Shown: piece after piece, positions 11,301 to 19,821 of the stretch
Position numbering within the stretch: position 1 is the stretch's first letter
How the letters are laid out: each line of letters opens with the position of its first letter
Assembly (NCBI RefSeq): GCF_023100685.1
Contig: NZ_CP090064.1
Coordinates: forward strand, 3,534,001 to 3,598,000
Direction: 5' to 3'
Length of the DNA stretch: 64,000 nucleotides
Source: Proteus vulgaris
GTDB lineage: Bacteria > Pseudomonadota > Gammaproteobacteria > Enterobacterales > Enterobacteriaceae
The notes under the pieces: generated by a model
Database searches by the model: none
What the model was told of the DNA's origin: nothing
Seen by the model: the letters and a program-made list of their open reading frames with translations, nothing else
Translations under genes and position numbers: made by a program

Positions 11301-11707
11301 TCAAATAAGTCGGCAACACGCCCTGCTAATTGGTGTAATTTACGTTTATCTTCATCATCATCAAGATAATGAAGTAGCGGTTTAAATTCTTCATGGGATA
11401 AATATTCAGGCAATAATGCCATTAATTTCCATGTCATGGCATCTTTAGAAAAAGCACTTTCTTTAGGTATACCTGATAGCACCCGCGTAAACATTTCCCA
11501 AATAAATGTTGCAGGTAATGGATAGCGAATATTTGCTGCAATTCCTAAACTTTCAGCAAGCTGAATTTGCAACCACTGAGACATGCCGGGGCTTTGTACT
11601 AAGATCACTTCTTGTTCAAAAGGAGAAGAGAGTGGTCTGGTCTGCATAAAGTGCACCATAAGTGACTTTAATAATGACAACTGATTTGAGTGATATATAT
11701 GAAACAT
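8324..11707 (-). CDS. recC: RecBCD exonuclease V gamma subunit RecC
   Basis: RecC is the scaffold of RecBCD. It splits the duplex and recognises the Chi octamer through an inactive helicase/nuclease-like fold. The 1127-aa product (E. coli 1122 aa) begins MFHIYHSNQLSLLKSLMVHFMQ and carries family stretches such as VQSPGMSQWLQIQLAE and RRGDRKRRDDDRYLFLEAL. A ribosome binding site GAGGA precedes the ATG with normal spacing. The gene follows the ppdA-ppdB-ygdB-ppdC cluster by 12 bp, so it may be read from the same transcript. Several long opposite-strand frames inside it are shadows. Confidence 0.97.
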   Translation of the reverse strand: MFHIYHSNQLSLLKSLMVHFMQTRPLSSPFEQEVILVQSPGMSQWLQIQLAESLGIAANIRYPLPATFIWEMFTRVLSGIPKESAFSKDAMTWKLMALLPEYLSHEEFKPLLHYLDDDEDKRKLHQLAGRVADLFDQYLVYRSDWLASWEKDELIEGLSENQRWQKILWVALQQYTKDLNQPQWHRSNLYQQFISTLNGAKEGELQHCFPPRIFICGISALPQVYLQALQAIGRHTEIYLLFTNPCRYYWGDIQDPKFLARLNSRKPRHYQQLHESPWFKDEKNASSLFNEEGEQNIGNPLLASWGKLGKDNLYFLSELEYTDVLDAFVDIPRDNLLHQLQADILDLEDFSQLGTTLKTYECSEKKRIISLDDHSLTFHASHSPQREVEVLQDQLLHLLEQDPELLPRDIIVMVADIDNYTPYIQAVFGNAPAERYLPFAISDRKARQAHPVLQAFITLLELPQSRFTAEQVLALLEVPALAGHFSIFESELKLLRRWVDESGIRWGLDDENVASFLLPITGKNTWEFGLLRMLLGYAMESDNGPWKGVLPYDESSGLVAELAGHLADFLYTLSEWRTRLSETRSLEAWLEIGQQLVDAFFEADEETELVLALITQQWQKVIENGLKAQYQNEIPLVLIRDELTVRFDDEKISQRFLAGSLNFCTLMPMRSIPFKAVCLLGMNDGIYPRNIQPLGFDLMAEKRRRGDRKRRDDDRYLFLEALSSAEKYLYISYIGKSIRDDRECNPSVLIKELQDYIGQNFRLPDDGKLNVDDSATRINQHLLTQHSRVPFAQENFHIEASSRSYASEWLPAASGQGEAHQGFTESLDDDISIDKVSVDALSRFYRHPIRAFFQQRLKTNFVIEETELPEEEPFVINALQRYLLNQWLLKALIDETSTGALFERIKAAGQLPASAFGQIYWEQQIEELLPLAEKVRSERLASYSVTLEQSFSAMPLIGRLNEVQADGLLRWRPASLTANDLLQLWIEHLVYCLKEGTGESRFYGRKETQWCLLPVDPEFAYSTLDNLIHDYKQGLNSPLALFAKSGWAWLQACYDKKTQEFLLDDEETLAKAELVLLQHLTDSYNRDGEMSDMYVQRAFSQLDEHFLQTVKQTTLTIFKPIIPFLKK

Positions 11708-11719
11708 CAGATCCTCATC

Positions 11720-12064
11720 TTATGGATTGCATGACCAATAGTATAAATTTATCGTGGGTAAAATATTATTAGCAGCATAACCTTCCATTTGCTGACAGCC
11801 TTCAGAATATGAAAGAGAATGCATCATTATTTTCTGGTTATCAGCAAAATAGTAAGGTGATTTATCAGGCAATTTTTCAAATAAAACAAAAATCCCTTGC
11901 CCTGTTTGCTGTAATTGAATTAACCGCTGAAAATCAGCTTTTAATGATTGACTATACCCTATAATAGCGACAAAACTAATATTAAAAAATAGTAATACAA
12001 ACATTGTATTAAGTAAGATAGAACCATTTTCTGATCTATTTTGACCTTTTTTTATGATACACAC
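11720..12064 (-). CDS. ppdC: Minor prepilin-like protein PpdC
   Basis: This is a small prepilin-peptidase-dependent protein of the type IV pilus/type II secretion minor pseudopilin class. The N-terminus (residues 1-40) has a basic leader, a Gly-Ser cleavage junction in SENG/SILLNTMFVLLFF and a long hydrophobic helix. Position +5, usually Glu in major pilins, reads as Asn. At 114 aa it is close to E. coli PpdC (107 aa), and it lies where ppdC does, directly before recC. It overlaps ygdB by 13 bp. Sequence conservation in this family is weak, so the name rests mainly on position and N-terminal architecture. No pilus assembly genes are in the window. Confidence 0.8.
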   Translation of the reverse strand: MCIIKKGQNRSENGSILLNTMFVLLFFNISFVAIIGYSQSLKADFQRLIQLQQTGQGIFVLFEKLPDKSPYYFADNQKIMMHSLSYSEGCQQMEGYAANNILPTINLYYWSCNP

Positions 12065-12513
12065 TCCTTATGCACGAATGGGCAATAATCTAGCCATCCA
12101 TTTGGATCAGACACAATAGCTTTCTCTTTTCCTTTTTTAAAACCAATCCATTGATAATGATATATTTTATAACCTAGTAAGCTTTCTGCTTGACCTTGAA
12201 GTAAGGCCTTATCTGCAGAGATTAAAAATAAGCAGCTCTTTATTTTGGGATCAGCATAAAAAGGACGGCATTGCCATTTGTTTAATTGTATTGATGAAAG
12301 GTCCCAATCCTGTGTTATCCCCCATTGCAGTGCAGATTCAGCAAATAAAAAGGCCTGTCTTGCTTGTAACTCTTGCATCACTATTTGTTCAGATTGCCTG
12401 TAATGGTAAGAAAAATTTCCAAGCATAGATAAGCTCATGCCAATAAAACCTATCACGACAAATATACCCGCTAAGCCTTGTTCATTGCTCCTGAGAGTGA
12501 AATAAATATTCAT
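12052..12513 (-). CDS. ygdB: DUF2509 pseudopilin-like protein YgdB
   Basis: The 153-aa product has a short leader ending in NEQG, then a hydrophobic helix (LAGIFVVIGFIGMSLSMLGNF), an arrangement resembling PilX-type minor pilins. It sits third in the ppdA-ppdB-ygdB-ppdC cluster, overlapping ppdB by 4 bp and ppdC by 13 bp, so the four genes are translationally coupled. E. coli YgdB is 135 aa. The biological role is not established. By analogy with PilX it may join a minor-pilin tip complex primed by PpdA, PpdB and PpdC. The name rests on cluster order. Confidence 0.78.
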   Translation of the reverse strand: MNIYFTLRSNEQGLAGIFVVIGFIGMSLSMLGNFSYHYRQSEQIVMQELQARQAFLFAESALQWGITQDWDLSSIQLNKWQCRPFYADPKIKSCLFLISADKALLQGQAESLLGYKIYHYQWIGFKKGKEKAIVSDPNGWLDYCPFVHKECVS

Positions 12514-13154
12514 AGTGCAGTCACATTCCTTAAACGGATGATATTTTGATAATGTGATTTTATTTCAGGCTTTTGTTTTAAATGAAATTTTAAAGAAATA
12601 GAAAGATAAAAATACAGATTTTCTTTCACAGAATACGTTTTAGCATAAGGCTGTAAAATAAACTCAGTTACCTCAATCTCGTTATTTTCGAAAAATTGTT
12701 GCCACCCTGAAGAAGCACAATCTTTTACTCCTCTTAATTGCTCTAATTGCCCCTTTTTAAGACGGTATCCAAAATAATCACTCTCTTTTGACAAAGGTGA
12801 CTCCCATCGACCATTGCTATTTATGTCGTAAGCAAAAATAACGCAGGAATTTTTTTCTTGATTAGGATACTGCCCTATTTTTAAAGGCGATATTTGCAGG
12901 CCATCTGCCTTCAACGTATTAACACAATCACCATAACAATACCCTGTACGCCTTAATTGCGTTTCTAGTACCAATAATCGTTCTCTTAAAAAAATATCTA
13001 ATTGATATTGCTGATAAGAATGGAATAGCGTATTTATTATCTGGGGGTAAGCTCTGCTGATGCAGAGAAATAAAATCCCACTTATCGCAATAGCAAAGAG
13101 ACATTCCATCAATATCATTCCTGATGAAAAAGAAAATACAGATCGTTTTAACAT
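12510..13154 (-). CDS. ppdB: Minor prepilin-like protein PpdB (PilW-like)
   Basis: The 214-aa product has a class III prepilin signal: leader MLKRSVFSFSSG, then MILMECLFAIAISGILFL with the conserved Glu at +5. A globular domain follows with paired cysteines (YCYGDC, SSC), typical of PilW/PulJ-type minor pilins. E. coli PpdB is 187 aa. It overlaps ppdA by 7 bp and ygdB by 4 bp. The cluster is known in E. coli as prepilin-peptidase-dependent proteins of uncertain function. A role in priming a type IV pilus-like filament is inference. Confidence 0.82.
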   Translation of the reverse strand: MLKRSVFSFSSGMILMECLFAIAISGILFLCISRAYPQIINTLFHSYQQYQLDIFLRERLLVLETQLRRTGYCYGDCVNTLKADGLQISPLKIGQYPNQEKNSCVIFAYDINSNGRWESPLSKESDYFGYRLKKGQLEQLRGVKDCASSGWQQFFENNEIEVTEFILQPYAKTYSVKENLYFYLSISLKFHLKQKPEIKSHYQNIIRLRNVTAL

Positions 13155-13657
13155 GATGAAAACACCTTTATATTCTGGCTACACGCTCTTATCCTGCCTA
13201 AAGATGAAATAATAATTTTCACTTCATCCTCTTCATTTTTAAGCACAAAACTCATAGGTTTTAACGTTTGGCGAATTCCACCAAACGTAAAATTTGAGAC
13301 TGTTGATTGCTTAAGTTGAATACCTAGGGCTAATTGATAAATCGTTTGTTTTTCAGGTAAGTATCGTAGAGAAAAAGGAATAGCGACTATTTTGTTACTG
13401 GGCGATAAATGAAGTGATATTTTAATTTTGACATTAAACAGCAACGCTTGCTGTTGCTGGTAAGAAAGAAAAACTATGGTTTCTCGCACACTCTGTATTA
13501 AATGGCGTTGCTTAATAAAATGTTGATAAGAAGAAATTGATAGATAACTTAAAATAGAGACTATCAGCATCACGATAAGTATTTCGAGTAAACTGATACC
13601 TTGCTCACTTTTTTTCTGAAACTCCTTATTTAGGCTTAATTCCCTATTATTGTTCAT
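13148..13657 (-). CDS. ppdA: Minor prepilin-like protein PpdA (GspH/FimT-like)
   Basis: The 169-aa product contains the canonical prepilin cleavage and methylation motif KKSEQG/ISLLEILIVMLIVSILSYL (residues 15-40, Glu at +5). It opens the four-gene pseudopilin cluster. E. coli PpdA is 156 aa. A clear ribosome binding site AAGGAG stands 8 bp before the ATG. The leader is longer than usual (about 19 residues), so an internal start is possible, but no better-placed site is seen. The cluster lies between thyA and recC as in E. coli; the role of the filament, if any, is unproven. Confidence 0.82.
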   Translation of the reverse strand: MNNNRELSLNKEFQKKSEQGISLLEILIVMLIVSILSYLSISSYQHFIKQRHLIQSVRETIVFLSYQQQQALLFNVKIKISLHLSPSNKIVAIPFSLRYLPEKQTIYQLALGIQLKQSTVSNFTFGGIRQTLKPMSFVLKNEEDEVKIIISSLGRIRACSQNIKVFSSC

Positions 13658-13837
13658 TTATTTCTCCTTTTTAGTCGGTAATGAGCATGCAGACCACAGC
13701 CTTAAAGGTAAACAAAGATAAGCGTTTTTCTCGAATAGGTACGCAATAACAATACTTTCAGAGCAAATACAAATAAAACGTATTTATGATTAATAAATAC
13801 TGACAATGCTTTAAATTTTAAATAAAAAACCAATAAA

Positions 13838-13869
13838 AAAGCCCCTGTTTATCACTAAACAGGGGCTTT
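13838..13869 (-). terminator. Terminator downstream of thyA
   Basis: A perfect 14-bp stem (13838-13851 with 13856-13869) with loop TCAC, followed by an A-tract on the plus strand that reads as a U-tract for minus-strand transcripts. It lies 16 bp past the thyA stop and should end the lgt-thyA transcript. The ppdA cluster then needs its own promoter in 13658-13837. Confidence 0.85.
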
Positions 13870-13885
13870 AAAAGCAAAGGAGAAA

Positions 13886-14737
13886 TTACACCGTAAATGG
13901 ATATTTTATTGCTTCATGACATTGATAGCCTTCAACAGTAAAATCATCCGTTGTTACCCATGTTTCGATATCTTCCAATGTGTTTATTTTTGAGTTGATA
14001 TGCAACGTTGGTAACGGTAAAGGCTCTCTTTTTAACTGCACATCACGCATTAGAGGTAATTGATTTTCATAGATATGTGCATTGATTATCTTATGAAATG
14101 CTTTACCCGGTTTATGTCCTGTAATTTGAGCCACCAGCGCTAATAAGACAAAGCACTGAATTTGGTTGAAATTCAAACCTAATGGCACATCACAACTACG
14201 CTGATAAGAGGTTAAATAAAGGGTATCACCAACAAGTGAAAAGGTATGCGTATGCATACAAGGGCGTAAGCAACCTAGTTCCGTTTCACCTGGATTGTAA
14301 AATGTAATGATTTCACCACGATCATCTATACCTTTAGTCAGGTTATCTACTACTTTACGCAGTTGATCAAAATGAGAACCATCAGGGCGTTGCCATTGGC
14401 GTCCTTGAACGCCATAAACACGACCCATATCGTCTTCACCTTTTCGATGAGGGTTATTCAACCATGCACTATTTTCATTCGCATTGGCATTCCATGTATT
14501 ACAACCAATTTCACGAAATTGTGCTGCATTATCATAGCCTCGCAGATACCCTAACAGTTCTGCTATTGCGGCTTTATAAAAACTTTTTCGTGTCGTTATT
14601 AACGGAAATTGGTTATTCGCAACATCATATTCCAGATCGGCATTAATCACCGTTAAACAACGGGTTCCTGTCCGTTTATTATCAATCCATTGTCCTTCAT
14701 CGATAATGCGTTGACACAATGCCAGATACTGCTTCAT
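13886..14737 (-). CDS. thyA: Thymidylate synthase
   Basis: ThyA methylates dUMP to dTMP using methylene-tetrahydrofolate and works with FolA, also in this window. At 283 aa the product is longer than the 264-aa E. coli enzyme and belongs to the class seen in Vibrio: a conserved insert around residues 85-103 ([21 protein letters not shown]) and a catalytic loop GCLRPCM (Cys160) where the 264-aa class has PCH. The [15 protein letters not shown] substrate motif is intact. It lies 45 bp after lgt, a position conserved with E. coli, and has its own terminator. Confidence 0.95.
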   Translation of the reverse strand: MKQYLALCQRIIDEGQWIDNKRTGTRCLTVINADLEYDVANNQFPLITTRKSFYKAAIAELLGYLRGYDNAAQFREIGCNTWNANANENSAWLNNPHRKGEDDMGRVYGVQGRQWQRPDGSHFDQLRKVVDNLTKGIDDRGEIITFYNPGETELGCLRPCMHTHTFSLVGDTLYLTSYQRSCDVPLGLNFNQIQCFVLLALVAQITGHKPGKAFHKIINAHIYENQLPLMRDVQLKREPLPLPTLHINSKINTLEDIETWVTTDDFTVEGYQCHEAIKYPFTV

Positions 14738-14782
14738 GTTGTCTCTCTTGTTAATTAGCTAATAATAAAAATTTATCTCACA

Positions 14783-15673
14783 CTATTTGTGAGTTGGTGT
14801 TGGGTTTTGTGGTGTTTTTTTATCTTGGCGATAAGCCCATACCATAAAAATAATGCCCAACAAAATCATTGGAATTGAGAGTAATTGTCCCATACTCACA
14901 CCACTAAATAGTCCTAATTGCGCATCAGGTTGACGGAAGAATTCAACAATAATACGGAATGCACCATAACCTATCAGGAATAGACCTGATACACTGCCTA
15001 CTGGACGATTTTTACGCACAAAAATATTAAGAATAATAAATAACACTACCCCTTCTAACAACATTTCATAAAGTTGTGAAGGGTGTCGAGGTAAAACCCC
15101 ATATTCTTGAATAATAGGTAGCAGCGTTGATGGATCTTGAGCAACAAGCTGAAGATCTTCAGAACGAGAGTTTGGAAATAAGAAGGCCCAAGGTGTATCT
15201 AATGTGACGCGACCCCATAACTCACCATTAATAAAGTTACCAATACGACCTAATCCTAAACCAAACGGGATTAAAGGCGCGACAAAATCAGCCACTTGAA
15301 AAAATCCACGTTTAGTACGTTTTGCGAACCAAATCATGGCACAAATTACCCCAATTAAACCACCATGGAACGACATACCGCCATCCCAAACTTTAAAGAG
15401 GTAAAGAGGATCATTTAAAAAGACTGGCAGATTATAGAATAAAACATAACCTAAGCGACCACCGATAAACACACCAACAAAACCGACATAAAGTAATGTT
15501 TCAACTTCATTTTTATTCCAACCACTATTCGGTTTTGCGGCTCGTCGATTTGCAAGCCATAAGGCAAAGACAAATCCAACTAAATACATCATACCGTACC
15601 AGTGTAATGACACAGGCCCGATAGAAAACATAACGGGATCAATCTCTGGAAATTTAAGGTAGCTTATACTCAT
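14783..15673 (-). CDS. lgt: Prolipoprotein diacylglyceryl transferase
   Basis: Lgt transfers diacylglycerol from phosphatidylglycerol to the lipobox cysteine of prolipoproteins, the first step of lipoprotein maturation at the inner membrane. The 296-aa product has about seven hydrophobic segments. The signature GGMSFHGG places His103, and [13 protein letters not shown] places Arg143, both at the same numbers as the essential E. coli residues. It is followed by thyA 45 bp downstream and preceded by ptsP 79 bp upstream, as in E. coli. YgiB in this window carries a lipobox and is a likely substrate. Confidence 0.97.
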   Translation of the reverse strand: MSISYLKFPEIDPVMFSIGPVSLHWYGMMYLVGFVFALWLANRRAAKPNSGWNKNEVETLLYVGFVGVFIGGRLGYVLFYNLPVFLNDPLYLFKVWDGGMSFHGGLIGVICAMIWFAKRTKRGFFQVADFVAPLIPFGLGLGRIGNFINGELWGRVTLDTPWAFLFPNSRSEDLQLVAQDPSTLLPIIQEYGVLPRHPSQLYEMLLEGVVLFIILNIFVRKNRPVGSVSGLFLIGYGAFRIIVEFFRQPDAQLGLFSGVSMGQLLSIPMILLGIIFMVWAYRQDKKTPQNPTPTHK

Positions 15674-15752
15674 TATTCCCTACTTCACTTAATTAATAAT
15701 TTCTGTGTTTGCTCTTTATCACCAACACAGAAAAGGCTTATACAAAGGCATG

Positions 15753-17999
15753 TCAGATACCTCCGCGAATTAATCCACCTAATCCCTGCCTTTCCATAAA
15801 TTCAGAAGACAATTTTTTGATTTCTGTTGCTGTTTCAGCTTGCAACACTTGTTGCATAAAAGGCTGTAACACCACAGGATCAAGATGGCGTAATAAGTAT
15901 TTTACCCTAGGTAAACTACGTCCACTCATGCTTAACTGCCTAAAACCAAGCCCTATTAACAGCAATGCCCCGATAGGTGTTCCTGCCATTTCGCCACAAA
16001 CACTGATTGGTAACTGGTAATATTGGCATTGTGTCGCAATCAAACTCAATGAACGCAATAATGCAGGATGCAAATTATCATAGAGTGATGCAACATGGGT
16101 ATTATTACGGTCGACTGCAAGCAAGTATTGAGTTAAATCGTTTGTTCCAATAGAGATAAAATCAACCCGATTAGCTAATTGTGACAACATAAATACCAAC
16201 GAGGGAACTTCAAGCATAATACCTAACGGTGGTAGAGCACATTCACATTTTAACTCTCGACTCACTTCATCACATGCACGTAATAGCAATGTTCTCGCTT
16301 CGTCAATTTCATCAATACTTGTCACCATCGGCAACAATATTTTCAAATTTTTAAATTCGAGGTTTGCTTTTAGCATAGCACGAAGCTGAATAAGGAAAAT
16401 TTCAGGTTGATCGAGTAATATTCTTATTCCTCGCCAACCCAAGCAAGGATTTTCCTCATTAATGGGCATATAAGGAAGTTGTTTATCTGCACCCACATCT
16501 AATGCACGTAACACAACGGGTTTATCAGGGAAAAAAGAGAGTATTTCACGATAGCGATTTTTTTGTTCATCTTCTGATGGAAAACCGCTTTGTAGCATAA
16601 AAGGAATCTCTGTCCGATATAAACCAACACCGTCTATTCCCACGCTAATACGTTGCTCGTATTTAATATTTAATCCCGCATTCAATTGAACACTAACCGA
16701 TTCACCATTTTTGAGAACAGCTTGCTGTTCTAATTGATCTTCTGCAATCTGGCTTAATACACTTTCTTCATCAATAATCTGTTTATATTCTTGAGTAATA
16801 AAAGGCTCTGGTTCAATAAAAATCTCACCACGATAACCATCAAGAATAAGCATACGATTATGTAAAAGTTCAGGTTGAATATCCGCGCCCATAATCGCGG
16901 GAATTCCCATTGCTCTAACAAGGATCGCTGAATGAGAGTGTGTTGCACCATCTCGCACAATCACACCCGCAAGTTGTTGTTCAGGTAATTCTGCCAATAA
17001 ACTTGCGCTTAATTCATCTGCCACCAAAATAAAGCGCTCAGGCCAAATATTGGTTGAACTGACTTCATCATCTAAATGAAATAATAAACGCCGTCCTAAT
17101 GCTTTTAGATCAGAGGCTCTTTCTCTCATGTAGCCATCTTTCAGGCTAGAAAATTGTGACGAAACTTTCTCAACAACCACTTTTACAGCCCATTCTGCGA
17201 CATATCCCTGAGTAATAATCGCTGTCATTTTGTGTTTAAGTTGGGGATCATTAAGTAGATGCGAGTAGAGATCAAAAATGGCGGCACTCTCTTTTTGTGC
17301 ATTCGCCATAAAACGTTTACTAAAACGGCGACATTCTGCCGTGGCATCTTCTAAAGCCACTGTGAGTCGATTTAATTCCGCCTTAATATCAAGCGCGCTA
17401 GCTTTAAATACATTTTCAAGAACTGGCTGGGAAATTTCTTGCCAACCATAAGCCATTACCACTCCGGTCGAAACTGATAATGCTTTAATGCGACTTTGAC
17501 GATATTGCCCAAATAGCCCTTTAGTTTGTACTTGCGATAATGTTGCGCCTAATTGTGTTGCTAACGTCACCATAAAAGACTCTTCGCTCTCGTTAAATAA
17601 GCGACGCTCTTTTTGTTGAACAACTAAAACACCAAGGAGTTGACGACGATAAACAATAGGTACACCAAGGAAAGCACGCAGATCGTCTTCTTTTACTTGA
17701 GGAAGGTATTTAAAACTAGGATGCTCGCGAATATCTGCGAGATTGATAAGCTCAGAAAGGCGTCCAACTTCACCAACAACGCCTTCATCAAACGAGAGGC
17801 TAACGGCACGTCCTCTGGGTTTTTTAAGTCCTTTTGTGGCCATTAGATAAAAACAACTACGTTGCTTATCAGCAAGATAAATAGAACACACATCCGTGTG
17901 CATTGCCTGACACGTTTCCTTGACTAAGAGTTCAAGTGCTTCTGGAAGCCCTGCTGCCATAGCCACTTTTTCTACAATTTCTCGCAAACGTGTCAGCAT
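15753..17999 (-). CDS. ptsP: PTS enzyme I-Ntr (phosphoenolpyruvate-protein phosphotransferase)
   Basis: PtsP phosphorylates NPr in the nitrogen-related PTS, a regulatory phosphorelay affecting potassium and nitrogen metabolism. The 748-aa product (same size as E. coli) has an N-terminal GAF domain (about 15-155), a helical linker, the swivelling phosphohistidine domain with GATHSHSAIL (His356), and a C-terminal PEP-binding barrel including GLYRTEIPFM and SIGTNDLTQY. The gene starts 8 bp after the rppH stop, so the two probably form one operon. npr and ptsN are not in the window. Confidence 0.97.
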   Translation of the reverse strand: MLTRLREIVEKVAMAAGLPEALELLVKETCQAMHTDVCSIYLADKQRSCFYLMATKGLKKPRGRAVSLSFDEGVVGEVGRLSELINLADIREHPSFKYLPQVKEDDLRAFLGVPIVYRRQLLGVLVVQQKERRLFNESEESFMVTLATQLGATLSQVQTKGLFGQYRQSRIKALSVSTGVVMAYGWQEISQPVLENVFKASALDIKAELNRLTVALEDATAECRRFSKRFMANAQKESAAIFDLYSHLLNDPQLKHKMTAIITQGYVAEWAVKVVVEKVSSQFSSLKDGYMRERASDLKALGRRLLFHLDDEVSSTNIWPERFILVADELSASLLAELPEQQLAGVIVRDGATHSHSAILVRAMGIPAIMGADIQPELLHNRMLILDGYRGEIFIEPEPFITQEYKQIIDEESVLSQIAEDQLEQQAVLKNGESVSVQLNAGLNIKYEQRISVGIDGVGLYRTEIPFMLQSGFPSEDEQKNRYREILSFFPDKPVVLRALDVGADKQLPYMPINEENPCLGWRGIRILLDQPEIFLIQLRAMLKANLEFKNLKILLPMVTSIDEIDEARTLLLRACDEVSRELKCECALPPLGIMLEVPSLVFMLSQLANRVDFISIGTNDLTQYLLAVDRNNTHVASLYDNLHPALLRSLSLIATQCQYYQLPISVCGEMAGTPIGALLLIGLGFRQLSMSGRSLPRVKYLLRHLDPVVLQPFMQQVLQAETATEIKKLSSEFMERQGLGGLIRGGI

Positions 18000-18007
18000 A
18001 GTGTTAT

Positions 18008-18538
18008 CTAATACCTTTTACGCCGATATCCATACGATGGACGAGGTAAAGACATTTGTTCTTGCAATGGCATGACTACTGGTGCGAACTCTTTCATTAC
18101 ACGACGATAAACATCGCGTTTAAAAGAGACGACTTGTCGAACGGGATACCAATAACTCACCCAACGCCAGCCATCAAATTCTGGCGTTTTGCTTTGTTGA
18201 ACGTTAATGTCCTTATCATTACTTGTTAACTGCAAAAGGAACCAACGCTGTTTTTGTCCAATACAAACAGGTTTTGTGTCCCAACGCACCAAACGCTTAG
18301 GCAACTTGTAACGTAACCAGTTACGTGTGGAGGCAAGAATTTTAACATCCTTGCGACTTAACCCAACTTCTTCGAACAACTCTCGGTACATTGCCTGCTC
18401 TGGCGATTCTCCAGGGTTAATTCCTCCTTGAGGAAACTGCCATGAATGTTGCCCATAGCGACGAGCCCAAAGCACTTGCCCTTGCCGATTACAAATTACA
18501 ATCCCTACATTCGGGCGGTAGCCATCATCATCGATCAC
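18008..18538 (-). CDS. rppH: RNA pyrophosphohydrolase RppH
   Basis: RppH removes pyrophosphate from the 5' end of mRNAs, allowing RNase E entry and decay. The 176-aa product matches the E. coli length. The full Nudix box runs [20 protein letters not shown] (residues 38-57, catalytic Glu53, Glu56, Glu57). A basic tail ([11 protein letters not shown]) ends the protein. It is first in an rppH-ptsP pair and divergent from the TPP riboswitch/thiBPQ operon. In E. coli the gene is linked to ptsP but not to thiBPQ, so a rearrangement joint lies near 18.55 kb. Confidence 0.97.
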   Translation of the reverse strand: MIDDDGYRPNVGIVICNRQGQVLWARRYGQHSWQFPQGGINPGESPEQAMYRELFEEVGLSRKDVKILASTRNWLRYKLPKRLVRWDTKPVCIGQKQRWFLLQLTSNDKDINVQQSKTPEFDGWRWVSYWYPVRQVVSFKRDVYRRVMKEFAPVVMPLQEQMSLPRPSYGYRRKRY

Positions 18539-18650
18539 TAGACTACCTCAATAACCAAATTTGAAAGATAACTCATTGTTTCATACTACTCACAGACGGT
18601 AAACCTCTATCAACAGACTTTGCACAACGCGTGGATTTATCTACAATGGG

Positions 18651-18735
18651 AAAGTCTCAACGGGGTGCCTTTTTAGGCTGAGAAAAACCCGTGGAACCTG
18701 ATCCAGCTAATACTGGCGTAGGGATTTGAGTCAGG
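18651..18735 (+). promoter_or_regulatory. TPP riboswitch aptamer (THI element)
   Basis: The conserved THI-box strings are present in order: CGGGGTGCC (18661), GGCTGAGA (18677), ACCCGTGGAACCTGATCC (18687) and TAATACTGGCGTAGGGA (18708). The closing P1 helix can form between CTCAA (18656-18660) and TTGAG (18726-18730). Thiamine pyrophosphate binding is expected to shut off the downstream thiBPQ importer. Confidence 0.96.
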
Positions 18736-18800
18736 ATGATGCAATATTTTATAATTTGCAGTCCTCACTCCTCAGATCCTTCCTGACTTTTTACTGAGGA
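18729..18800 (+). promoter_or_regulatory. Expression platform of the TPP riboswitch, translational type
   Basis: Two competing helices are visible. TCCTCAG (18769-18775) pairs perfectly with CTGAGGA (18794-18800), which contains the thiB ribosome binding site. AGTCAGGA (18729-18736) pairs perfectly with TCCTGACT (18781-18788), which lies in the loop of the first hairpin, and its first two bases belong to the aptamer P1 strand. The helices would exclude each other: ligand closes P1 and frees the sequestering hairpin. No U-tract follows, so control is probably at translation. Confidence 0.75.
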
Positions 18801-18807
18801 ACTAAAT

Positions 18808-19821
18808 GTGTTAACTAAATCGCTTCGCTTTACTTTCCTACTGGGTGCACTGAGTGTAATAAGCACGTTCTCAGCGCAAGCTAATACTCAAAAACCGACA
18901 CTCACTGTATATACTTATGATTCTTTTACCGCAGATTGGGGCCCAGGACCTGCCATTAAAAAAGCATTTGAACAACAGTGTGATTGTGAATTAAAGCTTG
19001 TTGCCCTTTCTGATGGTGTTTCTTTGCTAAATCGCTTACGTATGGAAGGTGGCAAGAGTAAAGCTGACATTATTTTAGGTTTGGATAACAATCTGATACA
19101 TGCGGCCAAAGAAACTGGGCTTTTTGCACCAAGTAATATCGATACATCAAAACTCGCCTTACCTGAAAAATGGACTGACGACACCTTTGTACCTTATGAC
19201 TACGGTTACTTTGCGTTTATTTATGATAAAAACCGTATTGCTAACCCACCCAAAAGCATGGATGAGTTACTAAATAGCCAAGAAAAGTGGAAAATACTGT
19301 ATCAAGATCCTCGTACCAGTACACCAGGCTTAGGCTTAATGCTATGGATGCAATCACTTTATCCTGAAAACACCGCCTCTCAATGGAAGAAATTATCTGA
19401 GAAAACCCTTACCGTTACAAAAGGTTGGAGTGAGTCTTATGGCTTATTCTTAAAAGGTGAAGGTGATTTTGTGCTAAGTTATACTTCATCTCCGGGTTAT
19501 CATATTTTAGCGGATAAAAAAGATAACTATGCAGCGGCTATTTTCTCTGACGGACACTATTTACAAGTCGAGGTTGCAGCTAAACTCAAATCGAGTAAAC
19601 AACCTGAATTAGCTCAGCAATTTATGCAATTTATGCTCACTCCGGCTTTCCAAGAAACAATTCCTACCACCAATTGGATGTATCCCGTAATAGATATGCC
19701 ATTACCAGATGTCTATTCGGTGATGCCTAAACCAGAAAAATCATTGCAATTTGATGCAGATGTTGTCGCTAAAGAGCGCCAAACATGGACGCGTAATTGG
19801 CAATCTGCGGTTAGTCGCTAA
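18808..19821 (+). CDS. thiB: Thiamine/TPP ABC transporter periplasmic binding protein
   Basis: ThiB captures thiamine, thiamine phosphate and TPP in the periplasm and delivers them to ThiPQ. The 337-aa product (E. coli 327) has a Sec signal peptide ending FSAQA. Family stretches include LTVYTYDSFTADWGPGPAIKKAFE, LGLDNNL and LSYTSSPGYH. The start is GTG at 18808: the ATG at 18806 is out of frame and hits a stop after two codons, and GAGGA (18796-18800) is 7 bp from the GTG. Translation is directly under the TPP riboswitch. The stop overlaps the thiP ATG by 1 bp. Confidence 0.95.
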   Translation: MLTKSLRFTFLLGALSVISTFSAQANTQKPTLTVYTYDSFTADWGPGPAIKKAFEQQCDCELKLVALSDGVSLLNRLRMEGGKSKADIILGLDNNLIHAAKETGLFAPSNIDTSKLALPEKWTDDTFVPYDYGYFAFIYDKNRIANPPKSMDELLNSQEKWKILYQDPRTSTPGLGLMLWMQSLYPENTASQWKKLSEKTLTVTKGWSESYGLFLKGEGDFVLSYTSSPGYHILADKKDNYAAAIFSDGHYLQVEVAAKLKSSKQPELAQQFMQFMLTPAFQETIPTTNWMYPVIDMPLPDVYSVMPKPEKSLQFDADVVAKERQTWTRNWQSAVSR

